This document shows positions 21,190-33,494 of a DNA stretch of 64,000 nt, piece after piece. The stretch lies in contig CM075940.1 in the NCBI GenBank assembly GCA_038030265.1, positions 29,550,940 through 29,614,939 on the forward strand, read 5' to 3'. Position 1 is the stretch's first letter, and each line of letters begins with the position of its first letter. The notes under the pieces are model-generated. The model saw only the letters and a program-made list of their open reading frames with translations. It was not told where the DNA came from and did no database searches. The position numbers and the translations under genes are program-made. The DNA comes from Corythucha ciliata (taxonomy: Eukaryota > Arthropoda > Insecta > Hemiptera > Tingidae).

Positions 21190-24100
21190 AAAGGCAACAT
21201 GTCATCTTTCTGGAGTGGCCGTCGGTTTTCCTCTAGTAATCTTGTAGAATCCAATCTTAAGGTTACTTGCTTGACTCCACAATTTTTTGAGGAATTTGGT
21301 TGAAGGGGGGGGGGGGTTAGCCTCATGGTCCGGCCCTGGGGAACTCTCCTCGTGTTTTTGGGCCCACATTGTCCCGCGAATGGTATGGCCACGCAATTTA
21401 AAAGCTACAAAGTCAAAGATTTTTCTCACCTTCTCAAAGGTCACCGTGCCTCTATTACGTCGCCTTGATGGCCTACTTGACTACTTCGCGGCTAAAATTG
21501 AGGAAAAGCGCTGAACAGTGAGTTGGGATATTCGAATGAACTGAAAACGCGCGAGTATTCGCGGGCTTCTGGCCTTAAACAGAAACCATCCAAGACTTCA
21601 GTGCCCCAACTGGGGAAAATTTCCTGGATTCTCACGGATGTTCAAACGCATTCGCGGGCAGGGGAGGACCAGGCCTTATTTTAACTGCGGAAAGCCCTGC
21701 TAACGGAGATGCTAATCTAACAATTCTCGTTGAAACGAGAGAAACATCTCAGCATATATTGGTCCTACCTATTTATACCTTATTTTTTTCTCTCTACATG
21801 CATATAAAGGACTTACGGTTAAGTACGGGTATGTTTTAATAAGTATTAACTCCAAATTCCATAAAACCATGGTTATTAACGCATTCTTGAGGATGAGGTA
21901 GGATAAACTCGAATAGCAGCTTCCCACTTGTCGGAATAATTTTATTATCCTTATTATTATTAGTGTTTCCTCTCTTCATTGTAGAGAAAATTACTCGGGC
22001 CATTCCTTACGAAAAGTGCCCACCCACCCTCCGGTTTAATTAGGCAAAACTGTAATAATGTATAACATTACGGTAGTGTTAAATTTAGGTAATTAGGTTC
22101 CCTCGGTTTTAGTTGAACGAGGTTTATCTTAATTGAGAACTGGAGTTTCAGAGGTGTACGGAGAGAAAATGACGGGCAGTGAGTAGGAGGGTAGCAAGTG
22201 TGAATTATACGATAAAGCCGGTCTTGTCAGTGCAGGCAATCCAGAGTGCACTCCAATTGCTTAGGGGTTCTGAGAGCATATGAGTTGTGCGCTAAATTAG
22301 AACGCTTTTTTTTCTTCTTCTTCTTCTTCTTATAAGCAATCGATGTCTATCAAATGAAGCCTTTGAGGTGAATCGCGGAGACATGCAAAACCGATATCTT
22401 TAGTTTGCCAGTAATCACTAATTATTTTGCCAGTGTGAGCTTTGTAGGTCATGACGTCATCATTTTTGCCGGAGTTCAGTAATTTATCTCTCGGAAACTT
22501 AATAGTTAGCCAGAAAAACTTGAAATTGTTCACCATATTAGTCCCCCACCACCACTCCCAGCCCATAATTGCTAATTTCTCTCACATTCCACGGCTAAAA
22601 AACCTTCTGGATCAACTGTACTGAAATTTCAATCAAACCGATCAACCTAATCCTGATCCAGTCAAACTCTGCCCACTCTCCATTCATTAAACACGTTTCA
22701 ACTTATTTTCGATGCGTCCCATAGAGGAGCAGCGACGAATCAATAAAATTTACATACGAGAGCTTTTGGGTAAATGAACGGTCCTCAGTAAAAAGGGTAC
22801 TGGGATTTGAGCATTATTAAAACACTAGAATGAGCCTCGCTGAAGCGTGCTATACCCATTCCATATTCACAAATATATCGGATATGTAATACATTCTGGA
22901 TCAATTCGAATTCCTCAAAAACCTGGAGTTTGAAAAATGAGTTATCCTTGAACATTGCTTGAAATGTAAATTAAGCCTTTTAGGACGAAGTTTTTCAAGT
23001 TTATTTGACTTAACAATCGACGAAGAAAACTCGTAAATAAAGGGGAGCAAGGGAATAGTAAGCTAATGGAGCCAAATTACAAGATTTGCAGAGTGGGCGA
23101 AAAATACTAACCCGAATCGACGCTGCTAATAAGTGTTAGTTAGGTGACTTTCAAACGACAAGGCTCATTAGTAGAGGCAATTAACGACTTAATCATTGTA
23201 TTTGATCTATAAATATTCAAAGCTCTTCTAGAAATTTCTCGAAACTTTCTGACGGTTTAAGATGGAATGAGTTTTTGCTGGGGAAGATTATGGGTAGGGA
23301 GGGGTCATCTTTCACAGTATGGAAATTTCTTCCACAGATACATTAATCTTGTCAGAGGCCTTTACCTATTACAATGCCTCCTCTAAATCTTGATATGAAA
23401 TTTAATATGGCTAACAATATTCTCTTGCGTGTTGATAGTCGGCTAATCACGATTCAGCAATCTGCTTTTTAACCTACAAAAACAGCCGTATCATTCCCCT
23501 CTATCACGCTTCGACAGCCAGTTAAAAAAATGGAGAAGAAAAAAGTCACTTGTGAATGAGGAAAACCATCACTCGAATTCATATTCACACTGACTTTCTT
23601 GTGGTTGCGTGGCAAATCAGTTGAAGGGTTAAGAACGTTTTTCTTATTCTGAATGATTTTTTTAGACTTATAAATCAAGAAATCACGGTTGTTTCAAGGA
23701 TTTTTAAATTTCTAAAACTCTGAGAAACGTGGAGTAGTGGGAGGGGGGAAGCACCCTTGAAAGTGCAGTCGATCGGCTATGACCTATATTATACTGCCTA
23801 TTTGAGTTTTGGCCCTTAGTTCCCCGCATGACATGTTTTAAGATCCGTCATTTAAGCTGCCATGCAATGTGCTCAAGAGGTTTCCTTATATTATGACGAA
23901 GGACTTCAACAACTGTTGTATGATGTATACTTACTCCACATCGAAATGTCGTATCTTGCTGTAGATAATGCCCTGAGTGGTGGGAGGGCCGAGCCGACCT
24001 CAATAAAAAATTATAGCTCCCCTTTTTACATGTGATGTAAGTGAAACTATTTTATATCTCGTGAAGAGAGGGGATGTATAAAGACTGGCTATAAAAGATT

Positions 24101-24412
24101 ATTCAACCTTTGAATAAAAAAAAAAAAAAAAAAAATAGAATTTGAGGGGGGTCTGAAAGTAAATTTTTCCATGAAAGGCTATTGAGTGGTTGGTGAGGAA
24201 TAGACAGTTAGGCAGCACTCAATTAATCACTTGAACCAATTGATGAACAAAATAAGAGCCGAAGAATAGAATAGTCTTTGATGCAATAACAAATTATTTT
24301 ATTGAATTAAGAGCAGCTGTAAGCCAAACTGTGCGATAGTCAAAGGTGGAACTGTCAATTTTCACGTAAAAATTTGAAACATCGTTCTACCATGGGCGTA
24401 GATAGCTCATAA
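21190..24412. other. No gene seen
   Basis: AT-rich DNA with a TTC run (22309-22330) and poly-A (24117-24135). A single inverted F1-like unit lies at 21485-21510. A short unit CAGGGGAGGACCAGG at 21660 resembles a transposon end but has no partner. Open frames are short and unremarkable. Confidence 0.5.
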
Positions 24413-24797
24413 GACAGAACTTCTTTCCGCTTTCGCCGACTCTGACGAACGCAAATTAACGAAGCTACTCCACTAGGTCGAACTGGGAGGCAATAAACCG
24501 TCACAACTTTAGAGGAAAATGAAGGAGCTCGCCGGCACTCAAGTACCCGACGAAGCACTCAAAACCTTGTGGCTTCATCAACTTTCGTCTTCCGTCCAAT
24601 CCATTCTCGCCATCAGTTCCGAACCTTTACTGATTCTAAAAAAATTAGCCGACAAACTATTGGGAGCTGCTGACCACTTCCTTTATCCTGCAACAACACC
24701 TTCCCCTTCCGAACCCGCACCGCCCCTTCCCATTCCATACTTCTCGACGCGATCCAACGCCTTACCATCCTCGAACAACCTTCAACCTCCTCGCTGA
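24413..24797 (+). pseudogene. Element C gag, C-terminal part
   Basis: From 24519 the frame reads AGTQVPDEALKTLWLHQL and SILAISSEPLLILKKLADKL, which lines up with element B gag around its internal stop. Upstream, 24420-24518 continues the alignment (FADSDERKLTKLL) with in-frame stop codons. The Pro/Ser-rich tail (TTPSPSEPAPPLP) is a linker before the zinc region. No start codon of the family is preserved. Confidence 0.7.
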
Positions 24798-24959
24798 TAC
24801 GCCGTCGCAACAGATCACCTTGCCCCCAAACCAAGACTGCAAACGTCAACCACAAACCCAGGTTTCTGTTATTATCACGAAAGGTTCATAGACAAACCTC
24901 AAAACTGTCGTTCCCCCTGCTCCTTTTCTTCAAAAAACGCGGCAAGCGATCGACACGCC

Positions 24960-25429
24960 GCCTATTTCCCACCGACAAAACAAACAAAATTCGTTTCCTC
25001 ATCGACTCAGGCGCCGACCTAAGCGTCATTTCCTGCACTCGCCGCGACAAAACTAATGGCCCACAGTAGTTCACCTTGTCTACTGCTGACGGCTCTGCGA
25101 TCCCTACGTACCGTTCCCGCCTTCTCTCACTCGATTTCGGTCTTCGACATTCTTTTAGATGGTCCTTCGCCCTAACAGAGGTAACATACCCCATAATCGG
25201 TGCTGATTTCTTAGCACACTGTGATCTCCTCATCGACCTCCGTCGTAATCGTCTGTTAGATGGCTCTGCTCAACTTTCTATCGCCGGCGCTCACCCTACC
25301 ACCGCACCGTCAAATAATCCAGCACGTCTGAACCTCTGTGACACGACGAACAAGTTTGCCGCGCTGTTCATGCAATTCGCTGAGCTCGTTCAACTTCCCC
25401 TCTCTTCCACACCAATACCCGGCACATAA
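24960..25429 (+). pseudogene. Element C protease
   Basis: RFLIDSGADLSVIS at about 24983-25024 is the retropepsin active-site loop (DSGA). The second half, from 25076, has YRSRLLSLDFGLRHSFRW and YPIIGADFLAHCDLLIDL, the flap-to-C-terminal part as in element B (ILGADFLKFHNLLVDL). The frame shifts between the two halves. It ends at 25429 before the reverse transcriptase. Confidence 0.78.
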
Positions 25430-25454
25430 TCGAAACCACCGGGACACCTGTTCG

Positions 25455-26050
25455 TTAACTGTAACCTGTTCGTAAAAACTGTCAAAGCAGAATTTCAAAC
25501 GATGCTGGACCTCGGCATCTGTCGCCCCTCTAAATCTAGTTGGTCTAGTCCGCTCCACCTTGTTCCTAAAAAAGACGGCACCTGGCGACCTTGTGCGCCT
25601 GAACGCTGTCACCAAACCTGACCTTCACCCTCTCTCTCACATTCACGATTTCACGTCAAATCTTCACGGAACGACAATTTACTCGAAGCTAGATCTCCTT
25701 CGAGCATACAACCAAATACCGATCGCACCCTCCGACATCCAAAAAACTGCCTTTCGGACTTTTTGAGTTCCCAATAATGTGTTTCGGCTTACGCAATGCC
25801 GGTCAATCATTCCAGTGATTCATGGATGTAATACTTCGCGACCTTCCCTTCGTCTTTGTCTACCTCGACAATGCGCTCATCGCTTCAAAATCCCCCGAAG
25901 AACATCTCACTCTCGTTTTCCAACGCTTCAAAAGCTACGGACTCCACCTTAACGTAAACAAATGTGTTTTTCGGCGAAAATGGGTTTCCGAGTCACACCG
26001 TCCGGCACATTCCCACTTCCTCAACGTGTTCACGCCCTCGTCCTACAACC
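25455..26050 (+). pseudogene. Element C reverse transcriptase, partial, broken
   Basis: [20 protein letters not shown] starts the domain; LNAVTKPDLHPLSHIHDF and YSKLDLLRAYNQIPIAPSDI follow in a shifted frame at 25590-25760. At 25822 the palm reads VYLDNALIASKSPEEH: the second catalytic Asp of YxDD is Asn. FGLRNAGQS precedes it with an in-frame stop. The family resemblance is lost at about 26050. Confidence 0.8.
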
Positions 26051-26326
26051 TTTCAATCCTTATATTGAATGTGCATCATCAGAAAGGTCACCCATACCGA
26101 AACTTGCCCCTTCAAGCTCGTTAAGTGCCACCAAACCGGCAAGTTGGCGGCTATTCGTCTCCCGAATCTTGCAATTTGTCAGCTATTAGCCCTTCATTCG
26201 TCACCCCTAAAGTCGAGTGAGCGATGACAGCTTGGTGATTGGAAGGGTAAAGCTTCGGTGACAGGACACGTGAAGTTGCTGCTTGGCGTCGGCCTTCGAC
26301 GCCGCCCGTCGTCATTCGTGGCCGGG

Positions 26327-26533
26327 TGTTGGGGATGCGCATTAAAAGCAAGTACAATTCTATCAAAATTATATTATTTAAAGAAAGAAAAACTTTGTGA
26401 ACTTGGGAACAACATTTTTTTTTATAAAAGCACGATAGCAATCGCATTTTTTTTTTAGAAGTTGGAGGGGTCACTTAAAGTTCTGACTGAAGGGACCATA
26501 ATATTTGCTACTGTGAAGCAGTAAAATCCAACA
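26327..26533 (-). repeat. Copia 3' LTR (207 bp)
   Basis: On the minus strand it begins TGTTGGATTTTACTGC after the purine-rich GAGAAGGCG and ends CATCCCCAACA, a TGTTGG/CCAACA inverted end of the Copia type. It contains A- and T-rich runs. The other LTR is absent, so the target duplication cannot be tested. Confidence 0.72.
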
Positions 26534-26591
26534 CGCCTTCTCGAATGATATGCGAACAATTGAAAATTACAAAACACAAATTAATTGAACA

Positions 26592-27016
26592 CTAAACATT
26601 TTTGAGCCCTAGTAATTTCACAAATCGAGCATGCATTGGTCCCGGCAATGCTTTCGTGAAAACATCTGCCACCATGTTTTCCGTTGGCATGTATTTGACA
26701 ACGACAGTTCCACAATGGTCGCGAACGAAATGGTATCGATGTGTTTGCTTCTTTGATGGGTGATCATGTCGTTTTGGGCCCAATTTATCGCACCCGCGTT
26801 ACCGCAAAATACAATCGTAGGCTTCTTCTCAATATTGGGGAAAAATTCTGAAGTTAGTCGTCTTAGACAATTGGTTTCTTGGATACTGAGAGATAGTGCC
26901 ATGTACTCAGCTACTTTGGTACAAATTGAGATTGATTCATGTTTACGGCTAGACGAAGAGATGAAATTGTTTCCGATTTCCGAATAACAGCCGGTAACTG
27001 AAGATCTTTCGTTCAA
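26592..27016 (-). pseudogene. Copia RNase H remnant
   Basis: The N-terminal part is in frame with ICTKVAEYMALSLSIQE and FCGNAGAINWAQNDM, the Copia RNase H motifs TEAEYMALS and DNQGAI; the catalytic Asp of the latter is Gly. RSKHID follows, then the frame shifts and the 26592-26783 frame carries KYMPTENMVADVFTKALPG, the classic Copia ending (TKPLP). The stop at 26592 lies 59 bases before the LTR. The RNase H would degrade RNA in the RNA-DNA hybrid. It is dead. Confidence 0.85.
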
Positions 27017-27119
27017 TTTGTTTCCTCAGTCCGCAGCCCAACCAAAGCCATGGTTCAACCTCAGCGAAGCTGTAATTACTGTAGAACCTCCATCGACAGC
27101 AACGTCTCAAGCTCAAGGA

Positions 27120-27410
27120 AGGCCCAGCCACATCCAAGGTCAAACCACAGCAAATGTCCAACCACTGCAAAGGTCCAACCACAGCCAAGCTCAAACCACA
27201 GCAAAGGTCCAACCACAGCCAAGCTCAAACCACAGCAAAGGTCCAACCACTGCAAAAGTCCAACCACAGCAAAGGTCCAACCACTACAAAAGTCTAACCA
27301 CTGCAAAGGTCCAACCACAGCCAAGCTCAAACCACAGCAAAGGGAAAACCACAGCAAATGGCCAACCACAGCAAAGGTCCAACCACAGCAAAGGTACAAC
27401 CACTAGAAAA
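27120..27410 (+). repeat. 17-bp minisatellite
   Basis: About seventeen units of CAAAGGTCCAACCACAG or variants (CCAAGCTCAAACCACAG). 17 is not a multiple of three and no unit makes a stop codon, so several frames stay open on both strands; the resulting 17-residue peptide repeats (SNHSKGPTTAK) are an artefact of that. The AACCACA start is shared with family F5. Confidence 0.9.
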
Positions 27411-27560
27411 CGGACAGGGAAGGAGTCCCTCAAGGAAGGACCAACCACATCCACGGACAGGGAAGGAGTCCCTCAAGGAAGCACCAACCACATCCACGGA
27501 CAAGGAAGGAGTCCCTCAAGGAAGCACCAACCACATCCACGGACAGGGAAGGAGTGTCTG
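27411..27560 (+). repeat. 43-bp minisatellite, about 3.5 units
   Basis: Units starting GACAGGGAAGGAGTCCCTCA and ending AACCACATCCACG are nearly identical (one or two changes each), so it is a recent amplification. It follows directly on the 17-bp array and shares the AACCACA word with it. Confidence 0.9.
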
Positions 27561-27609
27561 TCCGGGATATATGTTTGCTAAGACCCGTTTATTCACGACT
27601 GAAACTAGT

Positions 27610-28440
27610 TCAGATGTATGTAGAGCTATAATTCGCTGGTAAAATTGAGAAAAGGCGCTCATTCGCAGCTAAAATGGGTAAAAACAATAATTCGTGGATG
27701 AATTTGAGAAAATCCGCGGCTGAAATTGAGCGAACGCGGTAGTTCACAGCTAATATTGAGAAATAGTTGTAATTGGCTGCAAAAATGGAGAGAAAGCGAT
27801 TATCAGCATGTCTAAGAAGTGAAGAAAAACCCAAATTTATTTGTCTAAAATGGAGGAAAGGCGCTAACGCGCTGTTAAGAAAAACTCCAAGGGCCGTATT
27901 CATATAGTCTTTACTCAAGCTGAGTATTTGCTTGGACAACTTCAAATCAGTCGTTCTAATTAGTGGGCCATCTGTTTTGAATCGGAAAAAGGAAATACTC
28001 GGCTCAAGTGACGACGGGCCTAAATCACCCGGTCATTTACAGCTAAAACTGGGGCAAATGCAGATTCCCGCCTAAAATCAAGATTAAGAGCTCATTTGCT
28101 GGTGAATTCGCGGCTAAAGTTGTAAAGAGATTCACTGCTAAAATGGAGAAAAACGCTAATTCGCAGATTTTGAGAAAATCCTCAAATGCGAGGATATATT
28201 AAATCGAATAAAAGCGGTTATTAGCTTTTAAAACTAGGAAATAATTCGCGGTTAAAATTAAGAATTAATTCGCGGCTAAAATTGAGAGAAATCTCTCATT
28301 CGCAGCTAAAATTGGGGGAGGGGAAGGCTGATTCACGGATCAATTTGATGAAATCTGCCGCTAAAATTGAGGAAACGCGGTACCTGATTCGCGCCAAGAA
28401 TGGAGAAAATGAAGAAAAACTCTTAATTCCCCGGTAAAAT
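27610..28440 (-). repeat. F1 array, reverse
   Basis: Reverse-complement F1 units (TTCGCGGCTAAAATTGAGAG and similar) over 830 bp, interrupted near 27890-28020 by a non-repeat piece. It adjoins the forward array at about 28440, giving a head-to-head arrangement. Confidence 0.75.
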
Positions 28441-29720
28441 GGCATTTTTATCTTATGAATTAGCGATTTTTTGTCCACAAATTGGCGTTTTTCTCAGTGA
28501 TTTAACAGCGAATTAACACTTTTCTCAATTTGCGCTATAAAATTAGCGTTTTTCTTCATTTTAGCGACAAATAAATTATTGCCTTCAGAAAGCCGCGAAA
28601 TGGCGTCTTTTCAATATTAGACGCAAGTCGAAATTGTTCTATATTTCACTTGCGAGTTAGAGACACATTATCCGCAAAATTAGTGATTTTCCTTAATTTC
28701 AGCTGCTTAGCAATATTTTTTTCCATTTTGAGCAGCCAATTAGCACTTTTCTCATTTGAGCTGAAAATTAGCGTTTCTATTAATTTTAGCCGCTCTAATT
28801 AGTGATTTCCCAAAATTATCCGCAAATTTTTCTGGGCTTTTCACATTTTAGCCCCGCAACAACAATTTTGTGTGTGTCTCTTTTAGCTATGGATAAGCGC
28901 TTTTTCTCACTTTTAGCCACAAATAAGTTGCTTTCGAAAGCTGAGAATAGGCGTATTGTCAATTTTAAACACAAACTGAAATTTTTCTCTAATTTTTAGC
29001 TGTGAATTATCACTTTTTCCCAATTTGAGCTGAAATTGAACGTTTTTCTTAATTTTAGCCGCGCTAATTAGTGATTTTCTCAATATTCGTCGTGAGTTAG
29101 CGTGTTTTTTGTGATATTTATGCATTTTAGCAATTTTTCTCAAATTTTAGCTATCGATTAGCACTTTTTCTCGAAATATCTTTCAGATGCTTCGGATTGG
29201 CATTTTCTCAATTTTAGCTGCGATTTAGAGCTTTTTCTCAATTTCATCGATGAATTAAGCGGTTTTTTTTCAGTCGGTTACCCGCGATTTTTTTCTCCTT
29301 GTATAGCCTCGATATAGCGAATTTTCCTAATCATAGCGGCGGGCTTTTCCAAAAAACAGCATATTACCGTTTTTTTTGTTTTTTTGCAGTTTTTAGCAGT
29401 AAAATTGCTTCTACACACCGGGAATCAGCGATTTTTTTTTTACAAAATTATGGTTTGAAACTTGCATCGAGAAACCACGAATGAGCGCTTTTTTGCAGTT
29501 TTAGCGACGAATATTAGCGCTTTTCCCGCAAGATCGGCAAATTAGAGCGCCTTCTCAATTTTATGCTCGAAAGGACCTAAAGAAACTTGGGGATCAGCGT
29601 ATTTTCCCTATTTTAACAGGAAATTCACCTACTGAGGGCACGAATTTTCTCAATTTAAGCCATAAGAATAGCGCTTTCCTGGTCTCAATCGAATATTCAG
29701 CCACACTATTTTCTGATCAC
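28441..29720 (+). repeat. F1 array, forward, the longest
   Basis: About 40 diverged units (CAATTTTAGCTGCGATTTAG and similar). Unit order partly follows the array at 1-846: both have a unit with TTGCATCG then GAGAAACCACGAA or a similar version, and an A-rich unit with AGCAATTTTTTTCC. Open frames on both strands are repeat-driven. Confidence 0.8.
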
Positions 29721-29811
29721 CATGCAACGTTCTATTCTCCATAGGTAGGGTGGACTGAAAATCGTCGAAAAGAGCCAAATTGCTGACCGCTGTGTTTCAC
29801 GTGCCTACCTA

Positions 29812-29975
29812 AATCCATGAACATGGAACCTAAAAATCCTCATTTTTCCAACCTTGAAGCATTTCAGGGGCTCCGATAGAGGGGCCCGGGGCGGACAGTC
29901 AGGACGGGGAGTTCAACCCGCGAACCACGAACCGTGAGCCCGGTATACCTTGGGCAACCCTGATACATTTCCTCC
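29812..29975. repeat. Dispersed repeat Y, copy 2
   Basis: AATCCATGAACATGGAACCT and AAAAATCCTCATTTTTCCA match 21007-21050; GGGGCTCCGATAGAGGGGC and GGGCAACCCTGAT match further right. Follows the F1 array directly. Confidence 0.6.
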
Positions 29976-32900
29976 TAACTGGGTGGGCTGTAAATGGCAG
30001 AACTCAGAGGACCGGACCACATTGTAGGAGCAGTGACCAGGCGGTCAATGAAGTCCCAAATAGGTAAACAAAGAGGCTGACACACACAGTAAACATCAAC
30101 AAGACGAGAAGTATAGGAATCTCGAGACAGTTTTTGGCAAATATAGTTCAAATAAGCGTTTGGAAGTGGAATAGTCCAAACAGATTTTATACAAAAAATA
30201 ACTAGTCGTCCACGTGACGACTTGGAGCGATTGAAATGAAGTTATCTGGTAATTAAATATTAATTTCAGCCAACTTATTAAGACAAGAAAGAAAAACAAA
30301 GAGGCGATTAAGTTTGAAAGACACGTCCCTCACGGTTTTGCGGAAGGGTTAAAGGAGGAAACTGTTGATTATCTACTTGTTTGATTTACTGGAGCGGTCC
30401 TAAAGGGGAACGGCGTCCTCTTAATAGATTCAAGAAGCTGGAATGGCACAATGCAACGATAAACCAAGCAGGCGGAGAAGGTCACCTCCGGAAAGCATTG
30501 GTCAGAGCGACAACCTCTTTACTATACCTACCTCCACCTCCTCACACCCTTCTTCTCTTGAACTTCAACAAAACCCACACCACGATCTGACCTCTTCTAG
30601 GGGACAAACCGATTTAGCTGCTTTGACAGTGTAAAATTATGTTTTGGGCTCGCATAACACCCCCCCCCCCCCGCCGCCGCCGCCAATCACTCTTCACGCT
30701 CCTTCTACTAACCCTCTGAGTTGATAAGCATTTTCTGTTAAGCCAAATTATAGCTTGAAATTGTCTTCATAATTCTTTATTTAACTGATTTATTGCAAAT
30801 AAACTAGAATGAAGTATACTGTGGCATTGAATAATTGGGAGAATTGAATTATAAAGAATGGCGCTGGCGATCGTGGAACAAGGCAATTTGTAACAATCAA
30901 AAATACTCCGGGATCAATTTTGAATGAGAAGCGTGACTAAGACTATTTGAAGGAAAACAAAATCAAAAGATTCAGTTATCCACGATCAACTTTAAATACT
31001 GTATGAGCCCTAAAAACATTTCCTCAGCCAGATGGATTAATTTTGAAAGAAACGCTCAAAAAATTTACGGTCAAACTTTTTTTCTATTACATATTTTCTT
31101 GTTTTTACCACAGAAATAAGCAAAGTTTTAATCCTAGGCATTAAAACTTCTCTACTTCTATCCCTCCCTTTCCATCTTTCACAGCATGATCAGCGATCTT
31201 TTTCTTCGAAATAAGGAATCCTGTCCTGCGTGACAGCTATTAAAGTTGAATCTCTCGTTTTGAAGTTTATAAACCGTTAACCAACAGATTTTTTTTTTTT
31301 TGTTCGGCTTATCTTAGTTTCCTCACGCGAGGCTGTAATTACAAAGTTCAGAAGATGCTTCGAGTTACTCATTACGGCCTTCAATAATACTTGTGTTTTC
31401 ATTATTGTAATTATTCCGGTAGTGATGATTAGAAAAGAAGTTTCAGACAGAAGTCACCCAGGCGAAAGGTTGGATGGGCTTTGATATTACAAGTTCTATA
31501 ATCCTGACAACATTAAGCGCTTTTTCTGGTTAAAATTTCGTTTGTCGTGGGAGCTCACCCTCGCTGGTAACATTCTGCCTCAAAACAAAACTCAGTCTTA
31601 TCATAAGAGTATTATAAAATAATGTAACTGAAGGAGCTCCTGTTAACACATCTCTAGTTTTAACTGAATAATGTGAATTCAACTAATTAAAATTAAACGT
31701 CTCGTTATGCTTGTGTCGAGTATCGCCCTATAAAAGCTTTCACGAAGCTGAAATGGGTTCATGTGGAAATAAACAAGCACGAACGAACATGATTTATAGA
31801 ACTGTTAATATTATCTGGTAAAGTTTGGAATAGTTTGGGCATGAGGACGAGGGTGAAGAAAAGGAAGGCTGCGCTGCAACAACGCCAGTTGAAATTGTGT
31901 ACCGTCTTTTCCCTCGGAATAAAATCCAAGGCTTGCTTTATCTTTTAGACAGACATCCCGGGCATCTTCTGGTCAACACGTACGTGATGAAAGAGCGAAC
32001 GGATGAGCAAAGAAAGTGAGTTTGAGATAGAATGCAAAAAAAAAAAACGGCAATGGAAAAAAAATAAATTGTGAATACGATAGAAATAAGGATTTATCGG
32101 AGGAATTATAGTAGCAGACCGTTTTGTTTACCCGTTAAAGCCATGAAGCAAAACCTAGACACGTCCCAGGCTCAAAGAAAATTTAAAAGAGCTAACTAAA
32201 GGCTTTTATAAACGAATTTAATGAACATCAAACAAGGACAAGACTACCCTCCTCCTAGAAATATGAATGAATTCATCGGAGCGTCTCGGCGGCGCAAAAA
32301 AAAAACTTCGAGATTTAAAACAATTTATTTCAGTATATTAAACAACTAGTTCCCCCTAGTCTCCCTCCCCCACCAATTTTTCTTCCCCCCCCCCTTTTTG
32401 TTGCTGCATAATTAAAAGGGCTAATTTTCTTTTCGAGGTGGTCCACGGGATCATGGGAGGTCGTTTGTTCTTTCAGCCCGTTGAAAATTCACCCTCTCTC
32501 CCCATACGCTTGCCACTAACCCTTTTCAACCATCAGGAATCCTTTGGGTTGGTTGGTTTCGGGTTGATAAATAAAAAATTAGAGTGTTATTGAAGCATTA
32601 ATATTTCATTAAAGTTAAATGTGAATTAATGATGAATTAGAGAGAGATTAGCTGAATAAAGTGAGTAAAATCCCTAAACTGGTTTAAGGCTAGGATTTTC
32701 TGGTGACCGTCCCTTTCTTCTCACATATTCCAAAAGTATTGCTGATTGCACCTGTATTTGAATCGTCGTTTTCATAATTGGACGTTTACCCAATTAATTT
32801 GCATGTTTTTGAATTACACAGGCGTTTTAGCATTAGGGCACTCCGAATGGATCAGAATAGCTTTCATTGTAAACCCATGAGAGCTATACTAACGCTCGTT

Positions 32901-33490
32901 TGTTACTACCTTTAATGTAAAACAATTAAGATGCTAGGAAGATTTAAGCTTTTCCCAGAATTTTTCTCTCAAAACAAAGCCCTTGAAGAGGGTTTGGGTT
33001 CCCCCTTCTTTAGTACAGACATGCAAAACGAGAGAGCTTTGTAAATTTGTATTTTTCTCGGACCAAAAACAAACGCGGCATAAAAAATAAGTAATTGAAA
33101 AACCGTTTGGTAGGTATTGCTATAATACCCTCTCAACCGAAAACTGGAAGATTGGTACCCGAGAGCCCCAGGAAGATCCCTGATGAGTGGAAGCCGACTT
33201 GAGTTGGGTGAGTCTTCGTCTAAATATTGGAGTTGACGCGGGGCCTGTTTGAAGACTGACGAACGTTTCGAAATTTCGATGCCTCTCTACCTACACACAG
33301 GGATTGACGACTTGCGGGCCTCGAGTTTTTAAAATTGATTACGGAGGCTGCCCAGTTTATTTCGACGAGAGAAGAACGTTGGAGGTGTCGACAGTACTAC
33401 GTTAAGCGAAGGGATTTAAGAGAGAAAGAAACAAAAAAAACTGTTCCTCGAAAATTTGATCGGTGACCAGGGGCCTTGGTAGCTGTATCT
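29976..33490. other. No supported gene
   Basis: AT-rich DNA with C/G-rich runs at 30660 and 32385. One candidate frame at 30443-30634 is described separately. The end, from about 33100, may be the 5' untranslated part of the PHD-finger reading frame that starts at 33495. Confidence 0.5.
30443..30634 (+). CDS. Possible small exon or ORF, Ser/Pro-rich, unknown
   Basis: Sixty-three residues from an ATG, starting MAQCNDKPSRRRRSPPESIG and rich in Ser, Pro, Gln and Thr, which would make it disordered. Its base composition is less AT-rich than the flanks. A second frame (30381-30590) is open over the same DNA, which weakens the case. No splice sites stand out; GACAGTGTAAAATT at its end is not a good donor. 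I recognise no family. It could be a host exon, a transposon remnant, or chance. Confidence 0.2.
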   Translation: MAQCNDKPSRRRRSPPESIGQSDNLFTIPTSTSSHPSSLELQQNPHHDLTSSRGQTDLAALTV

Positions 33491-33494
33491 TTTA

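Larger units (their letters stand above)
24413..26050 (+). mobile_element. Ty3/Gypsy element C, 3'-truncated, related to B
   Basis: Gag end, protease and reverse transcriptase of a B-like element run in order on the plus strand. RNase H and integrase are absent, and no LTR was recognised. Several frame breaks make it older than B. It is followed by the Copia LTR at 26327. It serves as an internal comparator: at the position of the B gag stop it encodes Trp. Confidence 0.8.
26327..27016 (-). mobile_element. Ty1/Copia element, 3' end only
   Basis: Minus-strand end of a Copia element: RNase H remnant (26592-27016) and then an LTR (26327-26533). Everything upstream is missing; 27017 joins other sequence. 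Element C's remains and the LTR end are about 280 bp apart. Confidence 0.8.

Noticed and set aside
21039..21444. Minus-strand ORFs of 117 and 80 residues
   Set aside because: They lie over repeat Y and a G-run and show no conserved features; the second Y copy is not open.
27018..27581. 187-residue repeat protein
   Set aside because: The frame is open because a 17-bp unit lacks stop codons in all frames; the antisense strand is open too, and there is no separate coding signal.
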